From the NCBI GenBank assembly GCA_000697475.1, contig JNEU01001006.1, forward strand, positions 1 to 64,000: a stretch of 64,000 nucleotides of DNA. Reading direction: 5' to 3'. This DNA comes from Lichtheimia corymbifera B2541 (Eukaryota; Mucoromycota; Mucoromycetes; Mucorales; Lichtheimiaceae). Positions 30,083 to 40,235 of the stretch are shown here, piece after piece (the first letter of the stretch is position 1; the number at the start of each line of letters is the position of its first letter). The notes under the pieces are model-generated. The model ran no database searches. It saw only the letters and a list, made by a program, of their open reading frames with translations, and was not told the origin of the DNA. A program made the translations under genes and the position numbers.

Positions 30083-32785
30083 ATGGCCAGCTCAACAGCA
30101 GCACTTGACACCAGTGCGTTTTCGGACCCCAACTTTGACGTCAAGGGCTGGATCAATGCGACCTTAAAGTCTCGTCATCCGAATGACAGCACAGCATCCT
30201 CGACCAGTAACAGCCATGCTTTACCTTCAGAACAGGATGTCACCATTCTTGCAACACGACTACAACTTTCGAGTGAGCAAGTATCGCGCAGAGTGGGACA
30301 GACGACTGATAACGTACTCAAGTCCATGCCGCGTATGCTATACGACATCAAGTTGATCACGGACGATGCACAGGCAGCCAAACGCGGTATCGACCAAGTG
30401 CGAGTTCACCTTGATAGCACCCATAACGATGATACGGAGACAGCCCTTTCCAAGCTTGAGCAATTGCATATCGTAAAGACACGTATGGAGAAATGCTGTT
30501 CGGCTCTCAAAGAAGCTGAAAACTGGAGTAATCTGGAGGCAGAGGCAACACGAGTCCTTGAGAACCAAGATTATGAAGGAGCAGCCAATCGACTTGAAAA
30601 CGCACAGCAGAGCTTGAATGTCTTTCAACATAGTCCTGAATACAGCCGACGCAAAGAATTGTTACGGCGATTGCAGCAACAACTCGAGGATGCATTACGA
30701 CCCAAGGCAACCGAGGCACTTGGATCACATGACGCTGTTGAATGTTTCAAGTATTACAAGGTGTTCGGCAAAATGGGACGTGCAGACGACTTTGTGGATC
30801 TGTACTTTGAAGTGAGGAATCCATTGATATTGAACAAGTGGAAAAAGAAGCAGCAGGAGGAATACGGTGACGATAACGACGATGCACATTGGATTGCTTC
30901 TCTTGATTCCTTTTACAAGACTATATTTGAATCATTGTCAGAAGAATACATTTGGTCAGCTTCCATCTTCCCTGATCCAAAGCCTGTGGTGCAAGCTCAA
31001 GTACAAAGCATTCTTCAATCATTGGATCCATCTATTGCTGATCGTCTTGCGTCTATTGCCACTCATCAAGGTACAAAAGCGTTGCCTTCCCTTGTATCAG
31101 CATTCGTAGCAACCGAATCATTTGGAATGTCACTTGAACGTCTGTTTTCAAAACCACCTGTCAACACTGCATCAGCATCGGATCATACAGCAGCTTCTCT
31201 CGAATCGCTCAAGACGCGTACACGTCGAAGATCTAGTGTCAGCCAGCTATCTTTGGTCCCATTGACATTGCGACATGCCGACACGAATGCGTGGTCTTAT
31301 GTATTATATGTTCCCTTTTTGCCCTTCCAATCACAGTATGCGACACTGGAAAGCAGATATCTCAATGAACAACTTGTGGATGTATTCGAGGAATTCGACA
31401 CGCCAAAGACAACCATTGGAGGAGGACCACTTTCAGAAGTATTACAGCAAACGACCTTGACACATGTAGTAGCTCAGATATATGGCCTTGCCAACGAATC
31501 ATTGACGCGATGCATGAAATTCACCCATGGATTTGGAGCAGTGGAATGGATAAGAGCACTGAATGGATACATGAACGAGATCAAACGGCGCTTATCCAAT
31601 GTCATACGCAAAATGCAAAAGCAGCAACAACCACGAATCACCGATACAGTGGAGGAGAATGGTGCTGGTGGTAGTCATGGAGATTGGCCTGCCTTTCAGA
31701 TGGAATTGCGGCTCTTGGGTATGTGTCAAGCCTTGGATGCTCAGCTACGGTCGTTTGAGGAGATCATTTGTCAAAAGCTCGAGTCCACACGATCACTGAT
31801 TCAAGAAAAGGATCAAGATGACAACCCACTGCTGAGTCCTGTGACACCAAGTGTGTTATCATTCACGGATCGATTACCATCATCATCTTCATCATCCGAT
31901 ATTCGGGAACACAGGAGACGATCTAGTTTTGGAGGCAATGCACACAACTTTGAATCACGCCATGAACGAAAGCGAAGTACCAGCAGCTCGATTACAGAAT
32001 CACCCTCATCACAGCACTCGATTTACCCCAGATCTTCTATGGCCTTATTACGCACATCACGTCTCAACAGCCATGAATTACAGCGAGTGATTGGACAAGT
32101 ATCAACGTTGAATGAACAAGATAGCGTGGTGACAGTGATGCTCAAGGATGCACATCGGGCCATCTATGATTTGACGGCAGAATGTCAAGTTATGCTACAC
32201 AAAGCTATTCTTGGTCCTATTATTCAACACCTCGATACCATCCCCACCTTAAGATCAGTATGGACAGCACCAGAACCACAATCCCGTCGCAAGAATGTCC
32301 AAGATGCTACCATCCACGCTGATATGCCACAGTTCAGTCTTTCACCTAACGCATATATCACTCGCATTGGCGAAAAACTATTGATGTTGCCGCAAGAATT
32401 CGAGGTTTATGCCGATGATAGCAGCTTGCGATACCATATTGAATCAGCGCCATTTATTGAAAAGAGCGACTTGACAGCACAGGAAGAGGAGGAGGACCGT
32501 ACGGATGCAAATGAAGAACAACAGCAAGAGCGATTGGGCGATGATGAAGAGGAAGAAGAAGACGAGGAGGAGGAAGGCAGTGATGTGATACAATTATGGA
32601 CTACATCAGTGGCACGCGGCACTATGGCACGGTTCCTGGATGAGATTCGGAAGATTCAAAAAACGACACCCCAGGGTCAACGCCAGCTACGCACCGATAT
32701 TGAATATTTGGTCAATGTCTTATCAGCACTCGATGTTCAGCCATTACCAGACCTTGTCGAATTTCACAGCACGTTGAGCAAATAG
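30083..32785 (+). CDS. COG7: Conserved oligomeric Golgi complex subunit 7
   Basis: Intron-less gene of 900 aa, longer than animal COG7 (about 770 aa). COG is the tethering complex for retrograde vesicles at the Golgi; COG7 sits in lobe B. The N-terminus FDVKGWINATLKSRHP matches the COG7 opening; long helical stretches follow (YDIKLITDDAQAAKRGIDQV, then AVECFKYYKVFGKMGRADDF). Fungus-specific insertions add length: a Ser-rich segment around residues 610-670 and a strongly acidic Glu run near 800-835 before the conserved C-terminus (TDIEYLVNVLSALDVQPLPD). The Met at 30083 was chosen because the upstream in-frame residues from 29948 look unlike the family. Assignment is by remembered motif pattern. 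Confidence 0.85.
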   Translation: MASSTAALDTSAFSDPNFDVKGWINATLKSRHPNDSTASSTSNSHALPSEQDVTILATRLQLSSEQVSRRVGQTTDNVLKSMPRMLYDIKLITDDAQAAKRGIDQVRVHLDSTHNDDTETALSKLEQLHIVKTRMEKCCSALKEAENWSNLEAEATRVLENQDYEGAANRLENAQQSLNVFQHSPEYSRRKELLRRLQQQLEDALRPKATEALGSHDAVECFKYYKVFGKMGRADDFVDLYFEVRNPLILNKWKKKQQEEYGDDNDDAHWIASLDSFYKTIFESLSEEYIWSASIFPDPKPVVQAQVQSILQSLDPSIADRLASIATHQGTKALPSLVSAFVATESFGMSLERLFSKPPVNTASASDHTAASLESLKTRTRRRSSVSQLSLVPLTLRHADTNAWSYVLYVPFLPFQSQYATLESRYLNEQLVDVFEEFDTPKTTIGGGPLSEVLQQTTLTHVVAQIYGLANESLTRCMKFTHGFGAVEWIRALNGYMNEIKRRLSNVIRKMQKQQQPRITDTVEENGAGGSHGDWPAFQMELRLLGMCQALDAQLRSFEEIICQKLESTRSLIQEKDQDDNPLLSPVTPSVLSFTDRLPSSSSSSDIREHRRRSSFGGNAHNFESRHERKRSTSSSITESPSSQHSIYPRSSMALLRTSRLNSHELQRVIGQVSTLNEQDSVVTVMLKDAHRAIYDLTAECQVMLHKAILGPIIQHLDTIPTLRSVWTAPEPQSRRKNVQDATIHADMPQFSLSPNAYITRIGEKLLMLPQEFEVYADDSSLRYHIESAPFIEKSDLTAQEEEEDRTDANEEQQQERLGDDEEEEEDEEEEGSDVIQLWTTSVARGTMARFLDEIRKIQKTTPQGQRQLRTDIEYLVNVLSALDVQPLPDLVEFHSTLSK

Positions 32786-33166
32786 AGAAAATAGAAAAAA
32801 AGAACACTGTATACTAAACGCACGCACACACACACACCACACATATCATTTTGCTATTCTCGTTTCACAAATAATATTTGATACCTTCATTTGTATTCAC
32901 TACCTGAGGAGAAAAAAGGGAGTAACACTAGTTTATACGCGATTTTATTAGCGGGGGATTGAAACGAGAGAGAGAGAGAGATCGAAAGGGAGAGAGAGGG
33001 AGGGAGGTATATATTCCAATTACAATAACGAATGAGAAGAGAAAGGAGCCGTAAAGGATATAATGCAAAAGACACATGCGGGGGGTTATTATTACGCAAA
33101 GAGACAAAGCAGACAACTGTGAACCATGTGCCATACAATAACAATGGATTATTTACGCTGCCCACA
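32786..33166. other. Convergent 3' flanks with GA microsatellite
   Basis: Spacer between the COG7 stop and the stop of the small secreted protein gene. It contains a CA-rich stretch at about 32822-32842 and a GA-rich stretch at about 32968-33005. No gene is seen. Confidence 0.45.
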
Positions 33167-33427
33167 CTATGGTTGGAAACCACAGTAGCATGCGCCTTGG
33201 TAACAAGCATACTCCAAGTGGTAGTCTTTGCCTTTTGCTCTATTGACGTTATCTTGGGATGTTTTGCAATCGTTTTCACAATTTGGTGTTGCACTGCAGT
33301 CATTGATACATTTGTCTCGTCGTTTAGTAAGTAGAGTAAGATGTTGTCCTGCTGGATATCGATGGTAGGAGCCTGCATGGACAGTGGAGGCCATCAAAAA
33401 GAGAGCGAATAGTGATTTGAAAAGCAT
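33167..33427 (-). CDS. Small cysteine-rich secreted protein
   Basis: Single-exon gene of 86 aa. A clear signal peptide (MLFKSLFALFLMASTVHA, likely cut after Ala18) is followed by a short propeptide-like stretch ending in Lys-Arg-Arg (35-37), a possible Kex2 site, and a mature region with seven cysteines (40, 44, 50, 54, 75, 80, 82) spaced CX3CX5CX3C then CX4CXC. This pattern suits a disulfide-knotted peptide exported from the cell; candidates include an effector-like, antimicrobial or signalling peptide, but I recognise no family. A TATA-like tatataaa on the same strand at 33490-33497, about 65 bases upstream of the start, supports a real gene. Confidence 0.65.
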   Translation of the reverse strand: MLFKSLFALFLMASTVHAGSYHRYPAGQHLTLLTKRRDKCINDCSATPNCENDCKTSQDNVNRAKGKDYHLEYACYQGACYCGFQP

Positions 33428-33489
33428 GATGCGTATATGTGAGTGAAGAAATTACGAGGACGAGAGAACAGATGTAAGAGGATCAAGCA

Positions 33490-33497
33490 TTTATATA
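33490..33497 (-). promoter_or_regulatory. TATA-like box of small secreted protein gene
   Basis: Reads tatataaa on the minus strand, about 65 bases before the start codon at 33427. It is a canonical TATA sequence at a typical fungal distance, consistent with a strongly regulated promoter. Confidence 0.5.
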
Positions 33498-33519
33498 TTG
33501 ATAGCTGACATTAATAGAT

Positions 33520-34452
33520 GACAAAGGAGACAATGATGGTTTCCCTCCGTGATCAATATCCTATCGTTTCTTCTTGGTACAATGCTCTCCTTGGTCAAGG
33601 CAATGGGCCTCGTTTCAGTATTGGAAAAAAAGTTTAGATCTAATTTCCTGTAAAACTCAAGTGCATACATAGTAGAAGGAATTGATCAAGGGGGAGGACG
33701 GTGGGGGATTGTAGGGGCACATGGAAGTAACGGGTCAATACATTTTTTAAAGAAATAATAAAACGAAAGCTTGCTTAGCACTGAAACACAGACAAAGACG
33801 ATCATCCATGTATACTACAACACACATTATTGGATGTTGTTGACATGTAGATCTCCTTTTTTGAGTTTTCCGCTCAAGCTATATCCAGCAGTGCACATAA
33901 TGAAAATCATTCCCCACACATACACCGCTCCTGGTCGTGTGGATCGTCGTATGTGGGTTCCTTCCCTTTCTCCCTTATACTCCTTTTTGTTCGTTTTGTG
34001 CAGCATGACAACTTGGGATAACAAAGTTGATGATAATACATTAATAGAAACACTGATGTGTGTTGCCCTGCTTTATCTCATTCATGCAGGTCGATTCTTG
34101 GGCCAGGCCTTTCCGATAAGGACGGACAAAGAGATATAGGAGGGACACCCATGTCGCATTGTTGTTGCTCAAGCAGGATCATGCATTTCATCCTTGACCA
34201 GCAGCCCTTTGACACCACTACTACCATTTATGTGCAATAGCATTGTTATTTCAAAATACCATCTATTATTGTATTCTCTTGGAGGAGGAGAAGACGGAAT
34301 AAATACAAGTGTACTAATGACAAGAGGTGGGTATATAGAAAGAGAGGTGGTGGTGATGTTGTTGTTGATGATGATGAAAGGGGGGATTGCGTATGATAAA
34401 GAGTATTAAACTGTACAAGTAATAAAGTGGGTTTGTGCATGAGTAAAAAAAT
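33520..34452. other. Intergenic; weak small-ORF signal only
   Basis: A + strand frame at 33771-34139 (122 codons) contains the stretch MTTWDNKVDDNTLIETLM followed by a hydrophobic segment, and a GT...cag pair could remove its middle. No family is recognised and the frame start is poor, so I do not call a gene. The rest is low-complexity and 3' flank of the membrane protein gene. Confidence 0.3.
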
Positions 34453-35727
34453 TTAACCTTGTGAATGACGTCTTCGAGGTATGGATGGGCTTCTGATGAT
34501 GAAAGGTTCGGGTGGAAGAGCGTACAATGGTGGTGCACTTGGCATATAAGGTGGTGGAGGTATTTCAGGTGGTTCGCAATGAGGACAAGACCCAGCGTTT
34601 TGCAAGTGTTGCTGATGTTGATGATCATTGGTTGGACCCATTGTATGATTGTTGTTGCTATTACTATTACTTGCGAGTGGTGATTTGGGATGTTGTTCAT
34701 TGGAGTCATCATCGGCCAAAGCATCCAACTCCTTTGCTGATGGGGCTGAGGGGGCTGGTGCTGTGTGCGATGCCATTGATATGATATTCCTCCGTCGTTC
34801 AAAGGCTGATGAGGAGTTTTGATCCAATGATGGTAAATAATGTGCAGGTGGTGCTGATGGAATAGGTGTCATCACCCTGTCTCTCCTTCCTTCATTGTCA
34901 TTATCATCATTCTCTGCTGCCGGCGCGTTTGAATGACTGGATAGTGGTTGCTCATTGTTGGTGGATGAAGGTTGCTGATTCGTATCATGGTTGTTGCTAT
35001 GATCATTATTGTCATTGTCATCATTATTCTGCTGTGATGATGATGATGGTGATGAACATGCTCGTAAATCAGTGCTCTCGATATCTTGTTCCATCTCACG
35101 TCGCTTTCGTTTTCGTATCCGCATTCGAGTGAAGACAACAATGGTAACAACAACAGCAATGGCACCAACACCACCGACGACTGAAAGAATTGTCACCAAA
35201 CGTTTTAATGCTGCTTGATCTGCTTCTAATTGCTTTGCCACATTCTCATCGCTGTTGGGATCATTCACATCATCACCATTCCCTTCCGAGCCCTTGTCCT
35301 GTTGATTGGCACGGTCCCCACTGCCATGATAGACTCTGTTGGGATCAGGATCAGGATCAGGTGAGACAACCACGGTTGTAACATTGACGATAATAGTCTC
35401 GCCCGCATCATTGGTTGTTGTGGCACGTTTTTCTGAAGAATGAGACTTGTCCTTGCGTTCCTTGGTAGAGCCGCCATAGTAATAATAGTCGTCGTCGTTG
35501 TTTGACTGGCCTTCTTCAAGCGTGGGTGCAGGTGTTGCTGCTACGGCTGCTGCCATGAGAGATGGTGCTGATGCATGGGCACCATTGGAAGGCATGACAA
35601 GTGTTTCTCGTGGGGATGAAGGTGATGCAGGTGGAGGAGGAGGTTGATCGTCGTCGTCATGAGCACCTGCAAGAGCTGCAAGTAAAAGGAAAAAGAGAAC
35701 GGACGTCGGAACGGCCAAAGGACGCAT
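34453..35727 (-). CDS. Single-pass membrane protein with PPPY and PSAP motifs
   Basis: Intron-less gene of 424 aa. A signal peptide (MRPLAVPTSVLFFLLLAALA) precedes an acidic, Pro-rich, Ser/Thr-containing lumenal or extracellular part. One membrane helix follows (LVTILSVVGGVGAIAVVVTI), then a basic stop-transfer cluster (RMRIRKRKRR) and a long Asn/Gln/Ser-rich cytosolic tail. The tail carries three PSAP tetrapeptides (in IPSAPPAHY, APSAPSAKE and YMPSAPPLY) and a PPPY motif next to the last one. PPxY binds WW domains of Nedd4/Rsp5 ligases; PSAP binds the ESCRT-I subunit Vps23/TSG101. The layout resembles fungal Rsp5 adaptors or wall-stress sensors, but there is no direct homology evidence. The start at 35727 was chosen for the signal peptide; the frame is open 67 codons further upstream. 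Confidence 0.7.
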   Translation of the reverse strand: MRPLAVPTSVLFFLLLAALAGAHDDDDQPPPPPASPSSPRETLVMPSNGAHASAPSLMAAAVAATPAPTLEEGQSNNDDDYYYYGGSTKERKDKSHSSEKRATTTNDAGETIIVNVTTVVVSPDPDPDPNRVYHGSGDRANQQDKGSEGNGDDVNDPNSDENVAKQLEADQAALKRLVTILSVVGGVGAIAVVVTIVVFTRMRIRKRKRREMEQDIESTDLRACSSPSSSSQQNNDDNDNNDHSNNHDTNQQPSSTNNEQPLSSHSNAPAAENDDNDNEGRRDRVMTPIPSAPPAHYLPSLDQNSSSAFERRRNIISMASHTAPAPSAPSAKELDALADDDSNEQHPKSPLASNSNSNNNHTMGPTNDHQHQQHLQNAGSCPHCEPPEIPPPPYMPSAPPLYALPPEPFIIRSPSIPRRRHSQG

Positions 35728-35929
35728 TGGCGCGTAAATAAAAGAGAAAAAGAGACAAGTAATAAAAGAGAGTACAACAACAAAAGGGAGACAAGAGAGA
35801 GATACGTGTGGATTGATTGCAACAGTGTGTGTGTGAGTCCCCGGTATATTCTTCCATTTTTTCTTCACTTTCTTTTCGCCGCACCAAAAGAAGTTAAAGA
35901 GGTGGTACCAACTTTGGTGATTGGACATC

Positions 35930-36676
35930 TGGTTTCAAATGCCCATGTTTCATTCACTTACTGATCCGCTCCTTAAAAGAATATAAGAAACATGCATAAT
36001 GATAATCATCCGCGGCATCCTATTCTAATCAATAGTAACCACGACCACCAAGGGACGCTATGTTGCTTATCGATATGAGGACTTGTAATTGTTCTCATCC
36101 CTTGTTCTCGGTTCATTTATATTTGTGTAACATCAAATATGCACCAGGATAGTGGCTACACCACCCTCATTACTGTGGCGCCCACAACAGCACTTACGAA
36201 TGGGATGGGACATCAGGGTACTACTCCCTTTACCACATGTCATTGATGCACTAATTGATCTCACACATAGCTCACCACTTTTGTTTATGCGAATATAAGC
36301 TGCTAAATTGCAAGCTTACCTTTTGCAGTCATCATCATGGTGAGCATCAATGTCACTCCTCATCAAGCATATAATTACATCACGCGTGTTTCAAATGCTT
36401 GTTGATCAAAAAGATTTTATTCTTCAATAAACGCTATTTGGATATGCTTACCTTGAAGAAAATTGCTGATCACTTGATGACATTACACATATACGTCGTA
36501 TTCATGTGCATTCCACAGAGATTGTGATTTGTGAGCAAAAGATAAATATCTGCCCAGCGGGTTCGTTCTCGTCTCACCCAGCAAGCATTACATTTGATTT
36601 ATTATTACAACAGAAGGATAGAGCTATGTACAAAGAGAATGGTGATGATAAATGGATCGTGGATGAAACAAAACGC
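35930..36676. other. Intergenic, no gene seen
   Basis: Spacer between the membrane-protein gene promoter and the 3' end of the eL22 gene. Open frames on the + strand past 36506 are antisense to eL22. No other signal is seen. Confidence 0.45.
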
Positions 36677-37105
36677 TTACTCCTCGTCTTCGGCATCATC
36701 TTCATCGTTGGCAATGTTGAAGTAACGCAATTCAAAGGTCTGCTTATCACTAGCAATCACACGCAACCAATCACGGATTTGGTTCTTCTTGAGGAACTTT
36801 TTGGTAAGGTACTTGAGATAACGCTTGGAGAAGGGAATGGTAGCAACGACAATGATCTTGTTGTCATTTCGGGAGATGGTAATTGCCTCACCCAAGTTGT
36901 TGGTGCGACCCTCGACCTTGATGCGATCATGCAAGTACCTTTCCTATAGAGATGATGAAGATGTCTTAGTATATTCATCCATCCATCCATCCATCCATCC
37001 AAAACTTACAAATGCAGCTGTATCAAAGATCTTGTCATTGGCAGGAGCAGAGCAATCGATGACGAACTTGGACTTTTTGGAGATGGTAGACTTGACAGGG
37101 GCCAT
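36677..37105 (-). CDS. RPL22: 60S ribosomal protein eL22
   Basis: Ribosomal protein of the large subunit, 120 aa from two exons (37010-37105 and 36677-36943). Exon 1 encodes [20 protein letters not shown]; exon 2 carries [19 protein letters not shown] and [20 protein letters not shown], the hallmark of eL22, and ends in an acidic DEDDAEDEE tail. The intron contains a (ccat) tetranucleotide repeat. It diverges from the endopolyphosphatase gene with about 960 bases between start codons. Confidence 0.96.
36976..37000 (+). repeat. RPL22: CCAT tetranucleotide repeat in RPL22 intron
   Basis: About six perfect catc units lie next to the 5' splice site of the single RPL22 intron (minus strand), leaving only a few bases between the repeat and the donor. 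Confidence 0.8.
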
Positions 37106-37109
37106 GGCA

Positions 37110-38063
37110 ACGGATTTGTAAGATGGAAAGGAAAAAGAATAGATGTGATGAAAAGATCCAGGTGCACGCTGTGTTAAACTTTAGCACTTGTATGTGTGGC
37201 TTGTGTGCCGGAAACTTTCAAGTGAAACACACTCACTCAGGAACCCCCTTTTTTGATGTTCCTTTGAAATGACGATGATGATGATGATGGGCTGGGCGGC
37301 CTAAATAGTGTCGAGCACATGGTGTCACGCTGGATAGCGTGCGACATGACATAAAGGGTTTGGCGTGGTAAACAAAGCGCGCATCATCATCATCATCCCC
37401 ATTGATGTATTATGCACACACACATACGCCGATGCATTTTAGAGCTTATCGCCATTCATCGACATCCAAACAGCAAAAGCGTTCATCATCCTACACACCC
37501 CGCTTCCCGTTTTGCCCAAATCCGCACAGGCAACCGGTGGCACAGCATTCTGTGGCTACCATCAAAAGACCTGAGAAAGCCGAAACAGAGACGTTGTGTA
37601 TATCAACATTGAGGATCCAACTTGGTGGTGAAGAGTATATTTTGCTGCAGGCAGTTGTTACACTGTATCCGTGCTCTCGAAACAAAAAGCCATTATGGTC
37701 ACGGGGATTCTTTAGAGAAGATGATGAGAAAAAATAAAATAAAAAGGCGTCTAAACAACGCCTGACAGTTTGGTGATTGCAAAGCAGCATCTTTAAGGAT
37801 CCGCGTGATTTTCCAATCGTAAGCAAGAGATACATCCATGCGGTGGTACGACAACAGCAGCGGGGATCACCCCCACCCTCCACATAAAGCTCTCTATCCC
37901 TCTCTCCCTTTAAACTTTCTTTGGCCGTTGGTCATGCTTGCAGACATCTCGTTTGGCGGATAAAAAAGTCACTGTTTAAATAACACTTGTTGATTGTGGA
38001 TCTTTCTATTTTCCTTTCCTTCTTCTATTGTCTCGGTTTTATTTCTCCTTTTCCGCTGCACAG
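37110..38063. promoter_or_regulatory. Divergent promoter region, RPL22 / PPN1
   Basis: The spacer holds gat/atc trinucleotide runs near 37268 and 37384. A pyrimidine-rich tract ending in cag directly before the PPN1 start codon looks like a 5' UTR intron acceptor. No gene is supported; a 111-codon open frame at 37402-37737 has no domain signal. Confidence 0.4.
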
Positions 38064-39765
38064 ATGCTCCCAAGGGTGCTTTTATTGTGTGTTGCTGTTT
38101 TCACCACTTGGTGGTGCCTTTTCCGTGGTGGTATTCCCGATGATGCTGGTAGCTGTGGTCCCGATGGTTGTATTCCTTCATCACCAAATCGTACACCTAC
38201 CAGACGACATGGTTACTTTTTGCACATTACCGATACACATGTATGCTACAATACCTTTTATTACATGTCTCTATTGACACATGAAATGTAGATGGATGAA
38301 AATTATGTTGCTAGTGCGAGCGTTGGGTCAGCTTGTCATCGAAAAGCAAGACCTGAAGATGAAGAGCGGATGAAGCGCGTTGGATATCTTGGCGCCCCTG
38401 GCAAAAGATGTGATGCACCAGTGGAGCTAACAAAGCAGACCCTGCAATGGATTGCACGAGAATGGAAAGATAAGCTTGATTTCGTCATTTGGACAGGTGA
38501 CAACTCCAGGTACACATCTTGCATCACCCATAAAGAGGAAAATTGCTAATGATCATCTACATAGGCATGATTGGGATCGCAAGGATTTACGAAACCGCAA
38601 CCAAGTATTGCAGCTGAACAAGATTGCTGCGGATATGATGACGGATGTATTTGGTGACACTGACATTACCATCATCCCTTGTCTTGGCAACAATGATGTT
38701 TATCCTCATAATCGACCTGTGGACCATGATAGCATTTATCATTTTTATCAGCAAATTTGGAACAAATGGATCCCGCCCAGCCAACGCCAAGCTTTCCAAA
38801 AAGGCGGTTACTTTGCCACTGACACAGCAAGCTATCGCGTTTTATCACTAAACAGCATGTATCTTCTCAAACGCAACAAGCGGGTCAAAAACTGCCGAAA
38901 ATCAGGTCCTGCACGGGATCAACTCATCTGGCTGGAGCAAGAGCTGCAACGAGCACGAGATGACAAGACCCAGGTTGTAATCATTGGCCATGTACCACCT
39001 TCACCACGCGACTATCGTAAAACCTGTTTTCGGGAATACTTGAGAATTTCTTCCGAGTACAAGGATATCATCACCAGTCAGCACTATGGTCATCTTAACA
39101 TGGATCATTTCTTGCTTTATGATGCAGATCATCTTGATGTGATACAAGAATACGACATGCAGCAACAAAACCAGCAGCATTTGATTACCAACAACAGCCC
39201 AATCAGGATCACACGCAATATTGAACGCTATGTTGACTGGCTCCGTGATCTTTATTTGTCCATGGGTTTGGAAGAAAATCCAACATCATTACTCAATTAT
39301 CAGAATATGGCTGCACCCTTAAAAGACAAGAATTTGGATGGTGATTATGATGATGTTCTCGATTCATTGGTTGCCGTTCAAGTATCACCGTCCGTCTTGC
39401 CTGTGTATTATCCATCGATTCGCATTTATCGATACAATGCATCATCGTCAGCACCCATGCCGACCTTACTTGGCTATGATCAGTACTATGCAAACATCAC
39501 GCGTTGGGAATTGGAGCATCCAGGTGAACCACTCGAGTATGCCATTGAATATACCACCGAGAGTGATTATGGCTTAAAAGACCTGTCACCACGAAGCTTA
39601 TTCAAATTGGCCAAGCATATGATTGAGGAAGACGACGCCATGTGGAACCAGTACACTCGAAACATGTTTGTCAGGACACAAAACGAGACATTCCCTGGTT
39701 ATGACGAGGATGATGACGATGACGATGATGAAGATGGTGATGATGATGGCGAGGATTCGTTCTAA
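38064..39765 (+). CDS. PPN1: Endopolyphosphatase Ppn1-like
   Basis: Calcineurin-like metallophosphatase that cleaves inorganic polyphosphate in the vacuole. Three exons (38064-38240, 38292-38509, 38565-39765) give 531 aa. An N-terminal signal anchor (LPRVLLLCVAVFTTWWCLF) targets it to the vacuolar lumen. Metal-binding motifs are in order: DxH in HITDTHMDENY (spanning intron 1), GDN in VIWTGDNSRHDWDR (spanning intron 2), GNND in IIPCLGNNDVYPHN and GHVPP in VVIIGHVPPSPRDY. The C-terminus ends in a long Asp/Glu run. The Met at 38028 is also in frame, but the pyrimidine-rich stretch and cag directly before 38064 suggest an untranslated intron there. The related acid-sphingomyelinase-like phosphodiesterases are the main alternative. 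Confidence 0.9.
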
Positions 39766-39824
39766 AAAGATGCCTTATCCTATTATCTTAATACCCTAGT
39801 AGTAGCTAACCGATATCCACTTTT

Positions 39825-39844
39825 ACACACACACACACACACAC
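39825..39844 (+). repeat. CA dinucleotide repeat
   Basis: A perfect (ac) run of about ten units lies 60 bases after the PPN1 stop codon, between convergent gene ends. Confidence 0.8.
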
Positions 39845-40235
39845 ATTCACTATCGCATAGAAACCCAATCCAATCCCTGCTATATCAATCCTTCAATTAT
39901 ATCCACACAACAAAAGCAATAAACTGAATTGTATACACATGCTGCCGGCGGAATGCCTGCAAGAGCTGAATCTCTTTTTTTATCTTGTCTTTTTTTGTGA
40001 TTTATGGAGAAAGAGAGAGAGGTTCCTTGTTGAAATGTGAGCAGAAGCTGTAAATAGGTCGGAGGAAAGGCATCTGCTGTTGTTGTTGGTGGTGATAAGT
40101 TGCCCCGGTTATGCATTTTTTGGATATTGATGTAAAAGAACCAGACGACGAGGAGAGGATTGTATGTGACGAAATGTAAAAAGAATGAACCGATAGACCC
40201 CATTGAAAGAGCATCACTCATGATGACCGCTGCTG

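Noticed and set aside
32407..32622. Poly-Ser open frame on minus strand in COG7
   Set aside because: It is the antisense of the Glu-rich region of COG7 (gag/gaa codons), not a gene.
33771..34139. 122-codon open frame with a short hydrophobic segment
   Set aside because: A spliced version is possible, but the start is poor and there is no recognisable family, so I left it as intergenic.
36506..36949. 147-codon open frame on + strand
   Set aside because: It is antisense to the second exon of RPL22, whose protein sequence is unmistakable; the frame is a shadow.
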